DNA of 54,569 bases, from the NCBI GenBank assembly GCA_944321745.1, contig CALUML010000004.1:1-54569 (forward strand), read 5' to 3'. Within the stretch, counting starts at the first letter, position 1. Every line of letters starts with the position of its first letter. A model generated the notes under the pieces. It searched no databases and was not told the origin of the DNA. It saw nothing but the letters and a program-made list of their open reading frames with translations. Of the stretch, positions 43,422 through 53,077 are shown in pieces. A program made the translations under genes and the position numbers. The DNA is from an uncultured Bacteroidales bacterium (GTDB lineage: Bacteria > Bacteroidota > Bacteroidia > Bacteroidales > Paludibacteraceae).

Positions 43422-45902
43422 ATGAAACCAAGACACCTCCTCCTGCTGTTCCTCCTCCTGGCCATACCGTCCACGTTCGCCCAGGAGAAAGTGCGCGTGT
43501 ACGGCTACGTCATCGACACCAACAACCGGGGCATCGAATACGCCAACGTGTACCTGGAGGGCACCACCACCGGCACCAGCACCAACCGCAACGGCTACTA
43601 CGAGATTGAGGCCGAGGTACGCGACTCGGCCGTCATCGTCTTCTCCATGCTGGGGTACGAGACGCTGCGGCACACCCTGCGACCCACCGGACGGGTGCTG
43701 CACCTCACCGTGGAACTGCCCTCCGCATCCACCGAGATAGAAGGCATCGACGTGGTGGCACAACGCATCCAGACCTCCACCAAGGAGGTGCTCGACCCCT
43801 CGAAATACCGCCTCATGCCCAACGCCACGGGCGGCATCGAGTCGCTGCTGCTCACCTTCACCGGGGTCAGCTCGAACAACGAGCTCAGTTCGCAATACAA
43901 CGTGCGGGGCGGCAGCTTCGACGAGAACATCGTCTATATCAACGGCATCGAGGTGTACCGCCCGCTGCTCATCCGCACCGGGCAGCAGGAGGGGCTGAGC
44001 GTCATCAACCCCGACATGGTGGAGCAGGTGGCCTTCTCGTCGGGCGGGTTCGACGCGGAATACGGCGACAAGATGTCGTCCGTGCTCGACATCACCTACA
44101 AGCGGCCCGAGCGGTTCGAGTCCACCGTGTCGCTCAGCCTGCTCGGCGCGTCGGCCTACGTGGGCACGGCGGGCAAGAAGTTCACCCAGATGCACGGCAT
44201 CCGCTACAAGACCGCCGCCTACCTGCTCGGCACGCTCGACACCGATGCCGAGTACCGCCCCAACTTCCTCGACTACCAGACGTACATGACCTACCGCTTC
44301 AACCCGGAGTGGGAGCTCACCTTCCTGGGCAACTTCTCGCAGAACTCCTACGAGTTCGTACCCCGCGAACGCACCACGCGCTTCGGCACGTACAACATGG
44401 CCCGCGAGCTCACCATCTACTTCAACGGGCAGGAGCAGGACCTCTTCCGCACGGCCTTCGGGGCACTGACCCTCAACTACCGCCCGCAGGCCGACCTGCG
44501 GCTGAGCCTGGTGGCCTCGGCCTTCCACACCCGCGCGCGCGAGACCTACCACATATCGGGCTTATACCGCCTGGGCGAAGTGCACATGGGAGCCACCGAG
44601 GAGGAACAGGAGGGCGAGACGCTGGGCGTGGGCAACTACCACGAGCACGCCCGCAACCGCCTGCAAGCCACCGTGGCCAACATCGGCCACCAAGGCCAGT
44701 ACAGCGTGGACGGGCACAACCTGAAATGGGGCATCAGCGGGCAGATGGAACGCATCGACGACCGCATCAGCGAATGGGAATGGCGCGACTCGGCCAACTA
44801 CTCCCTGCCCCACCGACCCGACCGCATGGAACTGTACGAAAACCTGAAGTCGGACGTGGACATGCTCTCCTGGCGCGGCCAGGCCTTCCTGCAAGACACG
44901 TACAAGCTCGACGCCAACGCGGGCCGCTTCACCTTCACCGGCGGCGTGCGCGCCAACTACTGGAGCTTCAACCGCGAGCTGCTCGTGAGCCCCCGCCTCT
45001 CGGTGGCCTTCGTGCCGCACTGGGAGCGCGACTTCAGCTTCCGCTTCGCCACCGGCGTGTACTACCAGGCCCCGTTCTACAAGGAACTGCGCGACACGGT
45101 GACCGACGCGCAAGGCAACGTGTCCGTGCACCTCAACCGCGACATCCGGGCGCAACGCTCGCTGCAATTCGTGCTGGGGGCCGACCACTACTTCCGCGCC
45201 TGGGGAAGGCCCTTCAAGTTCACCACCGAAGCCTACCTCAAGCTGGCCGACCGCGTGACCACCTACACGATGGACAACGTGCAGGTGCGCTACTCGGGCC
45301 GCAACGACGCCGTAGCCTACACCGCCGGGGTGGACTTCAAGCTCTTCGGCGAGCTGGTGCCCGGCACCGACTCGTGGGTCAACCTGTCGCTCATGCGCTC
45401 GCGCGAGAAAATCGTGGACGGCAGCACCTACACCCGCCACACCTACGACGACCAGGGCAACCTCACCGGCACCGAGCAGGTGGCGCACGGCTGGGTGCCC
45501 CGCCCCAACGAGATGCGCTACTCCTTCTCCCTGCTGTTCCAGGACTACTGGCCCACGAACCCCAAGTACAAGATGCAGCTGCGCTTCATCTTCAGCGACG
45601 GGCTGCCCTTCGGCGTGCCCGGCAGCGTGGAATACCGCGCCATGAGCCGCCTGCGCCCGTACAACCGCATCGACCTCGGCGCCTCGCGGGGCTTCATCAG
45701 CGGCAAGGACAAGTTCATGAGCCGCCCCTTCTTCAAGCACTTCGACAGCATCTGGCTCAGCCTCGAAGTGCTCAACCTGCTGGACTACAAGAACGAGAAC
45801 TCCATGTACTGGGTGAACGACGTGTACGGCCAGCAATGGGCCGTGCCCAACTACCTCACCGGGCGGCAGTTCAACTTCCGCATCATCGTGGACTTCAAGT
45901 GA
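43422..45902 (+). CDS. TonB-dependent outer-membrane receptor
   Basis: 826 residues. Signal peptide (MKPRHLLLLFLLLAIPSTFA), then a CarboxypepD_reg-like beta domain (about 25-105: VRVYGYVIDTNNRGIEYANV), a plug domain (about 110-240, with SSQYNVRGGSFDENIVYING and GGFDAEYGDKMSSVLDI), and a beta-barrel to the C-terminus ending RQFNFRIIVDFK. No SusD-like partner follows, so it is probably a receptor for a metal, cofactor or peptide rather than a Sus-type glycan importer. The substrate is unknown. Confidence 0.88.
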   Translation: MKPRHLLLLFLLLAIPSTFAQEKVRVYGYVIDTNNRGIEYANVYLEGTTTGTSTNRNGYYEIEAEVRDSAVIVFSMLGYETLRHTLRPTGRVLHLTVELPSASTEIEGIDVVAQRIQTSTKEVLDPSKYRLMPNATGGIESLLLTFTGVSSNNELSSQYNVRGGSFDENIVYINGIEVYRPLLIRTGQQEGLSVINPDMVEQVAFSSGGFDAEYGDKMSSVLDITYKRPERFESTVSLSLLGASAYVGTAGKKFTQMHGIRYKTAAYLLGTLDTDAEYRPNFLDYQTYMTYRFNPEWELTFLGNFSQNSYEFVPRERTTRFGTYNMARELTIYFNGQEQDLFRTAFGALTLNYRPQADLRLSLVASAFHTRARETYHISGLYRLGEVHMGATEEEQEGETLGVGNYHEHARNRLQATVANIGHQGQYSVDGHNLKWGISGQMERIDDRISEWEWRDSANYSLPHRPDRMELYENLKSDVDMLSWRGQAFLQDTYKLDANAGRFTFTGGVRANYWSFNRELLVSPRLSVAFVPHWERDFSFRFATGVYYQAPFYKELRDTVTDAQGNVSVHLNRDIRAQRSLQFVLGADHYFRAWGRPFKFTTEAYLKLADRVTTYTMDNVQVRYSGRNDAVAYTAGVDFKLFGELVPGTDSWVNLSLMRSREKIVDGSTYTRHTYDDQGNLTGTEQVAHGWVPRPNEMRYSFSLLFQDYWPTNPKYKMQLRFIFSDGLPFGVPGSVEYRAMSRLRPYNRIDLGASRGFISGKDKFMSRPFFKHFDSIWLSLEVLNLLDYKNENSMYWVNDVYGQQWAVPNYLTGRQFNFRIIVDFK

Positions 45903-46048
45903 CCCGCCCCGCGCCCGGCAGCATCCCTCTCCCCCTCCGCACACCGCCCGCACCGCTCCCGGCAAGTCCCCCCGTGTGATATGCCGATGACACTCCCGCT
46001 GCTTTGCCTATGATACTCCATGTACTTTGCTTATGATACTACAAGTAT

Positions 46049-46117
46049 CATAACGTTGATACTTCATGTCTCATAACGTTGATACTTCGTGTCTCATAAC
46101 GTTGATACTTTAAGTGA
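46049..46117. repeat. 23-base tandem repeat (about 3 units)
   Basis: CATAACGTTGATACTTCATG-type units start at 46049, 46072 and 46095 (period 23). Related 'gatact' and 'tgatatgc' words lie on either side (about 46000-46150). They fill the 409-base gap between the receptor and the frdB terminator; no gene is present there. Confidence 0.8.
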
Positions 46118-46259
46118 TATGCAGATGACACTCCAAGTGATATGCGGATGCCGGTCCGTCTGACCTAATGGGGATAATGGGGATGACACCGGCGGGCGGG
46201 AGGCGGCGGCCTGCGGCACATCCCCTCCCCGTGTCACGCACCGCGCAAACACAACAAGA

Positions 46260-46283
46260 GGCGGCCTCGGGATTGAGGCCGCC
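46260..46283 (-). terminator. Terminator of the frdCAB operon
   Basis: GGCGGCCTC (46260-46268) pairs with GAGGCCGCC (46275-46283) around a 6-base loop. On the minus strand a T-rich stretch follows. It lies 29 bases after the frdB stop. Confidence 0.75.
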
Positions 46284-46311
46284 CCTTGTCTGCGGGGATG
46301 CGCTGCCGCGA

Positions 46312-47067
46312 TTAGTCGGACAGTTTCGCCTTGATGAACTCGCGGTTCAGGCGGGCGATGTGCGTGATGGAGATGGCCTTCGGGCATTCGGCGGCGCAGG
46401 CACCCGTGTTGGTGCAGTTGCCGAAGCCGAGCTCGTCCATCTTCGAAAGCATGGCCTTCACGCGGCGTTTTGCTTCCACGCGGCCTTGCGGCAGCAGGGC
46501 CAGCTGGCTCACCTTGGCGGAGACGAAGAGCATGGCCGAGCCGTTCTTGCAGGCGGCGGCGCAGGCCCCGCAGCCGATGCAGGCGGCGGCGTCCATGGCC
46601 TCGTCGGCCTTGTCCTTGGGGATGGGTATGGCGTTGCCGTCGGGCACGCCGCCGGTGGTGACGGAGATGAAGCCTCCGGCCTGCATGATTTTGTCGTAGG
46701 CCGAGCGGTCCACCATCAGGTCCTTGATGACGGGGAAGCCCGCCGAGCGCCACGGCTCGATGGTGATGGTTTCGCCATCCTTGAACTTGCGCATGTGGAG
46801 CTGGCAAGTGGTGATTTCGGAGTCGGGCCCGTGGGGATGCCCGTTGATGTACAGGCTGCACATGCCGCAGATGCCTTCGCGGCAGTCGTGGTCGAACGCC
46901 ACCGGTTCTTTGCGCTCGTTGATGAGCTTTTCGTTCAATATATCCATCATTTCCAGGAAGGAAGCATCGGTGGATATATTATCCAGCTTGTAGGTTTCGA
47001 AGTGCCCCTTGGCCTTCGGCCCCGCCTGACGCCAGACTTTGAGCGTCACGTTTATCGTTTTGTCCAT
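46312..47067 (-). CDS. frdB: Succinate dehydrogenase/fumarate reductase iron-sulfur subunit
   Basis: 251 residues. The 2Fe-2S ferredoxin-type domain is marked by [19 protein letters not shown] and [10 protein letters not shown] (about 62-92). The C-terminal domain holds [14 protein letters not shown] (about 163-176) and [16 protein letters not shown] (about 217-232) for the remaining clusters. It passes electrons between the flavoprotein and the cytochrome b subunit. In Bacteroidales the enzyme mainly reduces fumarate in the succinate pathway. The stop lies before a terminator; the gene follows frdA after six bases. Confidence 0.95.
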   Translation of the reverse strand: MDKTINVTLKVWRQAGPKAKGHFETYKLDNISTDASFLEMMDILNEKLINERKEPVAFDHDCREGICGMCSLYINGHPHGPDSEITTCQLHMRKFKDGETITIEPWRSAGFPVIKDLMVDRSAYDKIMQAGGFISVTTGGVPDGNAIPIPKDKADEAMDAAACIGCGACAAACKNGSAMLFVSAKVSQLALLPQGRVEAKRRVKAMLSKMDELGFGNCTNTGACAAECPKAISITHIARLNREFIKAKLSD

Positions 47068-47073
47068 GTTAGT

Positions 47074-49044
47074 TTACGCTTTGTAGTTTCTTTGTTGACG
47101 TTGTACGAATTCATAGTTCAACGGCTCTTTGAGCAGTTCGGGTTCGTTGCCTTCGCCGGTGTACTTCCAGCAGGACACGTAGGCGAAGTGTTCATCGTCG
47201 CGCAGGGCTTCGCCGTCTTCCGTCTGGTGTTCTTCGCGGAAGTGGCCGCCGCACGATTCCTCGCGCAGCAGGGCGTCGCGTGCCATGAGTTCGGCGATTT
47301 CGATGAAGTCGGAGAGGCGGAGCGCCTTTTCCAGTTCCACGTTCAGCTCCATGTCCGTGCCGGGCACGTAGACGTTCGTCCAGAATTCCTTGCGGATGGC
47401 CTTGATCTTTTCGAGGGCTTCTTCCAGCCCGGCCTTGTTGCGGGCCATGCCGACGAAATCCCACATCACCAGGCCGAGTTCGCGGTGGATGGAGTCTACC
47501 GAGCGTTTGCCCTGGATGCCCATCACGCGCTTGATCTTGTCCGTCACGCCCTTTTCGGCTTCGATGAATTCGGGCAGGTCCACACTCATGCGGGGCACCT
47601 GGATTTGGTCGGCCAGGTAGTTCTGGATGGTGTACGGCAACACGAAGTAACCGTCGGCCAAGCCTTGCATCAAGGCCGAGGCACCGAGCCGGTTGGCACC
47701 GTGGTCGGAGAAGTTGGCCTCGCCGATGCAGAAGAGGCCCTTCACGGACGTTTGCAGCTCGTAATCCACCCAGATGCCGCCCATGGTGTAGTGGATGGCG
47801 GGGTAAATCATCATCGGGGTCTTGTACGGGTTGTCGTCCACAATCTTTTCGTACATTTGGAAGAGGTTGCCGTAGCGGGCACGCACCACGTCCTCGCCCA
47901 GGCGGTTGATGGCATCGGCGAAGTCGAGGTACACGGCCAGCCCCGTGCTGCCCACGCCATAGCCCGCGTCGCAGCGTTCCTTGGCGGCACGCGAGGCCAC
48001 GTCGCGCGGCACCAGGTTGCCGAAGGCCGGGTAGCGGCGTTCGAGGTAGTAGTCGCGGTCTTCTTCCTTAATATCGGTCGGTTTCAACTTGCCGGCGCGG
48101 ATGGCTTCGGCATCTTCCTTCTTTTTCGGCACCCAGATGCGCCCGTCGTTGCGGAGCGATTCGGACATCAACGTCAGCTTCGACTGGTAGTCACCGTGCA
48201 CGGGGATGCAGGTGGGGTGTATCTGCGCGTAGCAGGGATTGGCGAAGTAAGCCCCCTTGCGGTACATCTGCATGGCTGCCGAGCCGTTGGAGGCCATGGC
48301 GTTGGTCGAGAGGAAAAACGTGTTGCCGTAACCGCCCGAGCCCACCACCACGGCGTGGGCGAAGAAGCGTTCGATGCGGCCCGTCACCAGGTTGCGGGCG
48401 ATGATGCCGCGTGCGCGTCCTTCGATAACCACGATGTCGAGCATTTCATAGCGGGTGTAGAGCTTCACCTGCCCGCGTCCCACCTGGCGGCTGAGAGCCG
48501 AGTAGGCACCGAGGAGGAGTTGCTGCCCGGTCTGGCCGCGGGCGTAGAAGGTGCGCGATACCTGTGCGCCGCCGAAGGAGCGGTTGTCGAGCAACCCGCC
48601 GTAGTCGCGGGCAAACGGCACGCCCTGCGCCACGCATTGGTCAATGATATTGTTGGACACCTCGGCCAGGCGGTACACGTTGGCCTCGCGGGCGCGGTAG
48701 TCGCCGCCCTTGATGGTGTCGTAGAACAGTCGATATACCGAGTCGCCGTCGTTCGGATAGTTCTTGGCGGCGTTGATACCCCCCTGGGCGGCGATGGAGT
48801 GTGCCCGGCGGGGAGAGTCTTGTATGCAGAAGTTGAGCACGTTGAAGCCCATTTCGGCCAGCGATGCGGCAGCCGAAGCCCCGGCCAGCCCCGTGCCCAC
48901 CACGATGATGTCGAGGCGGCGTTTGTTGGCGGGGTTCACCAGCTTCTGGTGCGCCTTATAGTTCGTCCACTTTTCGGCCAGCGGGCCTTCGGGAATCTTT
49001 GCGTCAATGGTGCCCACGGCAGCGGTTTGTTCTTTCTTTGCCAT
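47074..49044 (-). CDS. frdA: Succinate dehydrogenase/fumarate reductase flavoprotein subunit
   Basis: 656 residues. FAD fold at the N-terminus ([20 protein letters not shown], about residues 44-63) and the covalent-flavin motif [20 protein letters not shown] (His about 86). The substrate-side sequences [12 protein letters not shown] and [13 protein letters not shown] are present. It catalyses succinate/fumarate interconversion. The long open frame on the opposite strand is a composition shadow. The second gene of the frdC-A-B operon. Confidence 0.95.
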   Translation of the reverse strand: MAKKEQTAAVGTIDAKIPEGPLAEKWTNYKAHQKLVNPANKRRLDIIVVGTGLAGASAAASLAEMGFNVLNFCIQDSPRRAHSIAAQGGINAAKNYPNDGDSVYRLFYDTIKGGDYRAREANVYRLAEVSNNIIDQCVAQGVPFARDYGGLLDNRSFGGAQVSRTFYARGQTGQQLLLGAYSALSRQVGRGQVKLYTRYEMLDIVVIEGRARGIIARNLVTGRIERFFAHAVVVGSGGYGNTFFLSTNAMASNGSAAMQMYRKGAYFANPCYAQIHPTCIPVHGDYQSKLTLMSESLRNDGRIWVPKKKEDAEAIRAGKLKPTDIKEEDRDYYLERRYPAFGNLVPRDVASRAAKERCDAGYGVGSTGLAVYLDFADAINRLGEDVVRARYGNLFQMYEKIVDDNPYKTPMMIYPAIHYTMGGIWVDYELQTSVKGLFCIGEANFSDHGANRLGASALMQGLADGYFVLPYTIQNYLADQIQVPRMSVDLPEFIEAEKGVTDKIKRVMGIQGKRSVDSIHRELGLVMWDFVGMARNKAGLEEALEKIKAIRKEFWTNVYVPGTDMELNVELEKALRLSDFIEIAELMARDALLREESCGGHFREEHQTEDGEALRDDEHFAYVSCWKYTGEGNEPELLKEPLNYEFVQRQQRNYKA

Positions 49045-49072
49045 AATTTCAAATGCTTTTACGAGTTAATGA

Positions 49073-49747
49073 TTATATGCCGAAGACATTTACTATCAGA
49101 TAATACACCGGCACGGCCATGAACAGCAGCACCACGATGGTGGCCACCACGTTGGCAATGGCCTTGATGCGGGGCAGCCACGTCTTGTTGTCCAGCCCCA
49201 GCGAGTGCAGGCAGCTCCACACGCCGTGCGTGAGGTGGAACCACAGGGCGCACAGCAGCACGATGTAAACGATGCAGTACACGGGCTGGCCAAAGTAATG
49301 CTGTATCCAATACGCGCCGTCGGCCGCCAGGGCATGGTCGCCGTGGCCGGTGAGTTCCACCAGCTGCATCTTGCTCCAGAACTGGATGAGGTGCAGCACC
49401 AGGAAACCGATGATGATGATGCCGAGCACGAACATGTTTTTCGATGCCCACGACACGCCTTCCTGCCGCGTGGTCACCGCGTAACGGTCGCGTCCACGGG
49501 CACGCAGGTTCTGCACGGTGAGCAACGCCGCGTACAGAAAGTGAATGACCACGCCCGCCGCCAGCACCAACGTGCCGATGATGGCATACCAATTAGCCCC
49601 CAAAAACTCGCAAACCGCGTTGTAGGCCTCCGGAGAAAATACCACCACCACATTCATGATGCTGTGGAACAGGAGGAACAGCACGAGGAAGCCCCCCGTG
49701 ATGCCCATGACGAATTTTCTCCCCACTGAAGAGTCAATTAACCACAT
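49073..49747 (-). CDS. frdC: Succinate dehydrogenase/fumarate reductase cytochrome b subunit
   Basis: 224 residues with five membrane helices. Histidines within the helices (FLLFHSIMN, VIHFLYAA, LVLHLIQF, ALWFHLTHGVWS) are placed as in the dihaem cytochrome b558 subunits of the Bacteroidota/Wolinella type. It anchors FrdAB and links it to menaquinone. It is the first gene of the operon, with a canonical promoter about 110 bases upstream. Confidence 0.92.
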   Translation of the reverse strand: MWLIDSSVGRKFVMGITGGFLVLFLLFHSIMNVVVVFSPEAYNAVCEFLGANWYAIIGTLVLAAGVVIHFLYAALLTVQNLRARGRDRYAVTTRQEGVSWASKNMFVLGIIIIGFLVLHLIQFWSKMQLVELTGHGDHALAADGAYWIQHYFGQPVYCIVYIVLLCALWFHLTHGVWSCLHSLGLDNKTWLPRIKAIANVVATIVVLLFMAVPVYYLIVNVFGI

Positions 49748-49859
49748 AGAATTTAGCTTTTGTTTTAGTTTGTATTAAAGAATTGATTGATGATTGATTT
49801 ACAAAACCGCGCCGGGTCAGGCACATGTCCGGAAAGCACGCACCCTTTTCCCGCAAGCG

Positions 49860-49891
49860 CAAAAGTAATGCATTCGGCGGGATAATCCAAA
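49860..49891 (-). promoter_or_regulatory. Canonical promoter of frdCAB (TTTG-N20-TACTTTTG)
   Basis: On the minus strand, TTTG (49891-49888), a 20-base spacer and TACTTTTG (49867-49860) match the Bacteroidota housekeeping promoter. The implied leader is about 105 bases. Confidence 0.8.
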
Positions 49892-49960
49892 GGATTGCGG
49901 AAATTTTTCTGTATTTGAGGGTTTCTGGTTGGCGCAGGGACGGGACAGCGCGAATTAAAA

Positions 49961-49996
49961 AAGCCCGGCCAACTCGTCACCGAGCCTACCGGGCTT
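49961..49996 (-). terminator. Terminator of efp
   Basis: AAGCCCGG (49961-49968) pairs with CCGGGCTT (49989-49996). The minus-strand continuation is T-rich (complement of AATTAAAA). It lies 22 bases past the efp stop. Confidence 0.7.
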
Positions 49997-50017
49997 CCTC
50001 TACTAACCAATCTTGAG

Positions 50018-50584
50018 TTATGCCTTCACGCGGCTCACGTAAGAACCGTCGCGGGTGTCAATTTCTATCGTTTCGCCTTCGTTGATGAAAAGGGGCACGC
50101 GCACCGTGGCACCCGACTCTACCGTGGCGGGCTTCAACGTGTTGGTGGCCGTGTCGCCCTTCAGACCCGGTTCGGTGTAGGTCACCTTCATCTGCACCTT
50201 CACGGGCACGTCGGCAAAGAGGATGGTTTCGGTCGAGGCGTCGGACACCACGTCCACCACCATGCCTTCGAGCAGGAAGTCCACCCCGTTGATTTGATCA
50301 TGGGCAATGGGCACCTGGTCGAACGTTTCCTGATTCATGAACAGGTAGTTTTCTCCATCGTGATACAGGAACTGATAGGGGCGGCGTTCCACCCGCACGT
50401 CTTCCAGCTTTTCACCGATGTTGAAGCGGCGTTCGAGCACATATCCGTTCACCACATCTTTCAACTTCGTACGCATGAACGTGTTGCCTTTGCCCGGCTT
50501 CACATGCAGGAAGTCGATGCAGAAATACAGCTTCCCATCCATGCGGATAGCCGTCCCGATTTTAATGTCTTGTGCATTAATCAT
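50018..50584 (-). CDS. efp: Elongation factor P
   Basis: 188 residues with the three-barrel EF-P layout. The domain-I loop HVKPGKGNTFMRTKLKD places a lysine at the usual modification site. The C-terminal EIDTRDGSYVSRVKA is typical. It relieves ribosome stalling at proline runs. No modification genes (epmA/epmB) are nearby. It is monocistronic, with its own promoter and terminator. Confidence 0.95.
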   Translation of the reverse strand: MINAQDIKIGTAIRMDGKLYFCIDFLHVKPGKGNTFMRTKLKDVVNGYVLERRFNIGEKLEDVRVERRPYQFLYHDGENYLFMNQETFDQVPIAHDQINGVDFLLEGMVVDVVSDASTETILFADVPVKVQMKVTYTEPGLKGDTATNTLKPATVESGATVRVPLFINEGETIEIDTRDGSYVSRVKA

Positions 50585-50634
50585 ATTTTCTCTTAATATT
50601 ATATGTTATACCTATCGTCTGTGCAATTCGGGCA

Positions 50635-50666
50635 CAAAAGTAATGTAAATCAACCGAAAACGCAAA
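50635..50666 (-). promoter_or_regulatory. Canonical promoter of efp (TTTG-N20-TACTTTTG)
   Basis: Minus-strand TTTG (50666-50663), a 20-base spacer and TACTTTTG (50642-50635), 50 bases upstream of the ATG. Same form as the frd promoter. Confidence 0.8.
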
Positions 50667-50709
50667 TAAAACAGGACAAAAATGCTCGCCGTGCACGCAA
50701 ATACCCGTG

Positions 50710-51924
50710 TCACACGCCCTTTGCCCCTGCCAGCAAGCGCGACACGCGCCACCGCCAAAAGGCGAACGCCGCCAAGGCAATCGCGCCGCCCACGTATCCC
50801 ACCGACGCAATGGAGAGGTGCGTGCAAGCGGCACCGCCTACCCACGTGCCACACCCGATGCCCAAGTTGAATATGCCGGAAAAGATTGACATGGACACCG
50901 CCGTGGCATCCTGCGGGGAATGCGCGATGATTTCGCTCTGCAAGGACACATTGAACGCCGTGGCCACCATGCCCCACAGGGCGCACAGCGACACGACCGC
51001 CGGCACAAGCTCCGCCGCCGGGCGCAACAACGCCAGGCTGGCAGCCATGCCCAGCAACACCAGCGTCATGAACCCGCGCGCATGCTGCCCGTACCACCGC
51101 GAAAACGCCACGCTACCCGCAATCCCCATGCCGCCGAAGAGCATGAGCGTGGACGTAACCCCCTCGTCTGTCATGCCCGCCACCTGCTTCAGGAAAGGCT
51201 CTATGTAGCTGTAGCCCGTGAAATAAGCCCCCGCCACCCCGAGCGTCAGCGCGTAAATGCCTACCAGCAGCGGGTTCTTCAGCAGCACGGGCAACTTGCG
51301 CGGCGAAAAGCCTCCCCGGCTCGGCACCCGGGGCAGCACGCACGCCAGATACACGCACACCAGGAACGCAAACGCCCCGATGCACTGGAACGTGGTGCGC
51401 CATCCCACGTACAACCCGATGACGCGCCCCAACGGCAACCCGAACACCATGGCCACGGAGCTGCCCGTCACAATCACGCTCAGCGCGAGCGGGCGGAAAC
51501 GGTCGGGCACCAGGCGCACGGCCAGCGGCGACACGATGGACCAAAACACGGCATGGGTGCACGCCACCCCGATGCGTGCCAGCATGAGGGCGTAATAGCC
51601 CGGCGCGACGGCGGAAAGCAATTGGAACACGGCAAACAGCAGCGTGAGCCCCACCATGAGCCGCTTCAACTCCACGCGCGACACCAGCATCATAAGTGGC
51701 AGCGACAGCAGCATGACCGCCCACGCATACACGGAAATGAGCAACCCCGCCCGAGCCTCGGTCACGCCGAAATCGCGCGCTATGTCGCTCAACAAACCTA
51801 TGGGGATGAATTCGGAAGTATTGAATATGAACGCCGCACACGCCAACCCGACGAGTGCCAGCTTGTCTCTGCCCGACAAACGCGCCTTGCCCGGCACCGC
51901 CTGTCCCGCTTGATGGTTTTGCAT
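50710..51924 (-). CDS. MFS transporter of the sugar-efflux (SotB/AraJ) type
   Basis: 404 residues with 12 predicted membrane helices. The N-terminal FNTSEFIPIGLLSDIARDFG and GLLISVYAWAVMLLSLPLMM are characteristic of the DHA1 sugar-efflux/AraJ/YdhP group. A loop motif RVELKRLMVGLTLLF follows helix 2. It likely exports sugars, arabinose-like compounds or drugs by proton antiport; the substrate is unknown. I start at the ATG at 51924; the longer frame crosses the promoter. Confidence 0.85.
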   Translation of the reverse strand: MQNHQAGQAVPGKARLSGRDKLALVGLACAAFIFNTSEFIPIGLLSDIARDFGVTEARAGLLISVYAWAVMLLSLPLMMLVSRVELKRLMVGLTLLFAVFQLLSAVAPGYYALMLARIGVACTHAVFWSIVSPLAVRLVPDRFRPLALSVIVTGSSVAMVFGLPLGRVIGLYVGWRTTFQCIGAFAFLVCVYLACVLPRVPSRGGFSPRKLPVLLKNPLLVGIYALTLGVAGAYFTGYSYIEPFLKQVAGMTDEGVTSTLMLFGGMGIAGSVAFSRWYGQHARGFMTLVLLGMAASLALLRPAAELVPAVVSLCALWGMVATAFNVSLQSEIIAHSPQDATAVSMSIFSGIFNLGIGCGTWVGGAACTHLSIASVGYVGGAIALAAFAFWRWRVSRLLAGAKGV

Positions 51925-51955
51925 TGCTTGGATAACCCTGTTTTTTTTCGGGCTG

Positions 51956-51963
51956 CAAAAGTA
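51956..51963 (-). promoter_or_regulatory. -7 promoter element TACTTTTG for the MFS gene
   Basis: A minus-strand match to TAnnTTTG, 32 bases upstream of the ATG at 51924. The -33 region has no clear TTTG. Confidence 0.6.
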
Positions 51964-53077
51964 AGAAAAATTCGGGCGACTTGTGCGGGCAGGTTTCCAA
52001 CTTGTGGGGAAGGCCAGGCCTAAAATAAGGACAGACACGGAATGAGAGGATAATCACGGATGAAAAACAAAATAAACCACAGAGGCACGGAACGGCACGC
52101 CCTGTCTATCCCACTCTTCGCCTCAAGGAGAACACGGAGAAGGTGTATCAAAATGGGATTTAGAACACAGATTATGCGGCTCAAACAGGTTTACACGGAT
52201 ATTTTGCCAAGGATGCCATTGGATATCAACAGCATCCTCATCCGTGACAATCCGTTAAATCCGGTCAATCCGTGTTCGTTCTTATTTTGATACACCCTCA
52301 CTAAGTGGCCTCTATTATCTGTGAAGAAACCCTCCATCACCTCTGTGTCTCCGTGGTTTATATTTTCATTCTGTACATTGTCTATCCAATCGCGCCCACG
52401 GCAAACCTTGAACTGCAACCCAATAATATTAACATATATTATCGCACCTATTTGCAAATGTCATTATTTTTATATAGCTTTGCTCTTGCAAAGCAAAGAG
52501 CGAAGCATATCCCCCTCCCTTTGGCATCTCCGCCGGATTTCCCTCCTCATTCCCATCTTTCCCCATCATTTACAGTCCATTTACCCTTTTAGGCAAAAGG
52601 GTACGACCCCTTTAGGCAAAAGGGTGCGACCCCTTTAAGGCAAAAGGGTGCGACCCCTTTAGGCAAAAGGGTACGACCCCTTTGGGCAAAAGGGTACGAC
52701 CCCTTTAGGCAAAAGGGTGCGACCCCTTTAGGCAAAAGGGTATGACCCCTTTAGGCAAAAGGGTAAGACCCCTTTAGGCAAAAGGGCAAGACCCCTTTTA
52801 GTTGATTGATTATCATACATTTAGCTAATTGAAGCATCTCTTCAAGCGAGTGGTAAAGCCCCTCCTTCGGAGGGGTTGGGGAGGCTTTTAAGGGTTGGGG
52901 GGGCAGGGGAACGCCCTACAAGTATCATGCCAAACGGGAGAGGCAGCACTGCGGACAGTTAAATATCCATAAAAAAAAGCAAGGGCGGACAGCCCCACCA
53001 AGACCCAACGCCCAAAATATTCCCCGTTTACGCGGAAATACCCACCTTTGCACGGAACAAACACAACCTCAAGCCTC
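51964..53077. other. 1.1-kb non-coding repeat-rich spacer
   Basis: No credible gene. It holds Bacteroidota-type dispersed repeats: ATAAACCACAGAGGCACGGA near 52070 with an inverted partner near 52345-52362, and 'acacggatattttgcc', 'tccgtgacaatccg' words near 52190-52270. The 52584-52800 tandem array follows, then a pyrimidine/G-rich stretch (52855-52915). CACCTTTG near 53043 could be a weak -7 element for the next gene. Confidence 0.6.
52584..52800. repeat. Nine-unit 23-base tandem repeat with self-complementary units
   Basis: The unit CCCCTTTAGGCAAAAGGGTR plus three more bases is repeated nine times without spacers. One unit has an extra A (24 bases), and one has G for A before GGC. Variable positions are confined to the 3-4 bases after GGGT (ACG, GCG, ATG, AAG). 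Each unit contains CCCTTT and AAAGGG and can fold into a short hairpin. It is not a CRISPR because there are no spacers. Confidence 0.92.

Noticed and set aside
46168..49122. 984-codon open frame on the plus strand opposite frdAB
   Set aside because: Gly/His/Ala/Arg/Val-rich antisense shadow of high-G+C coding DNA; frdA and frdB on the minus strand have full family motifs.
52584..52800. CRISPR array
   Set aside because: Repeat units are contiguous with no unique spacers, and no cas genes are present.
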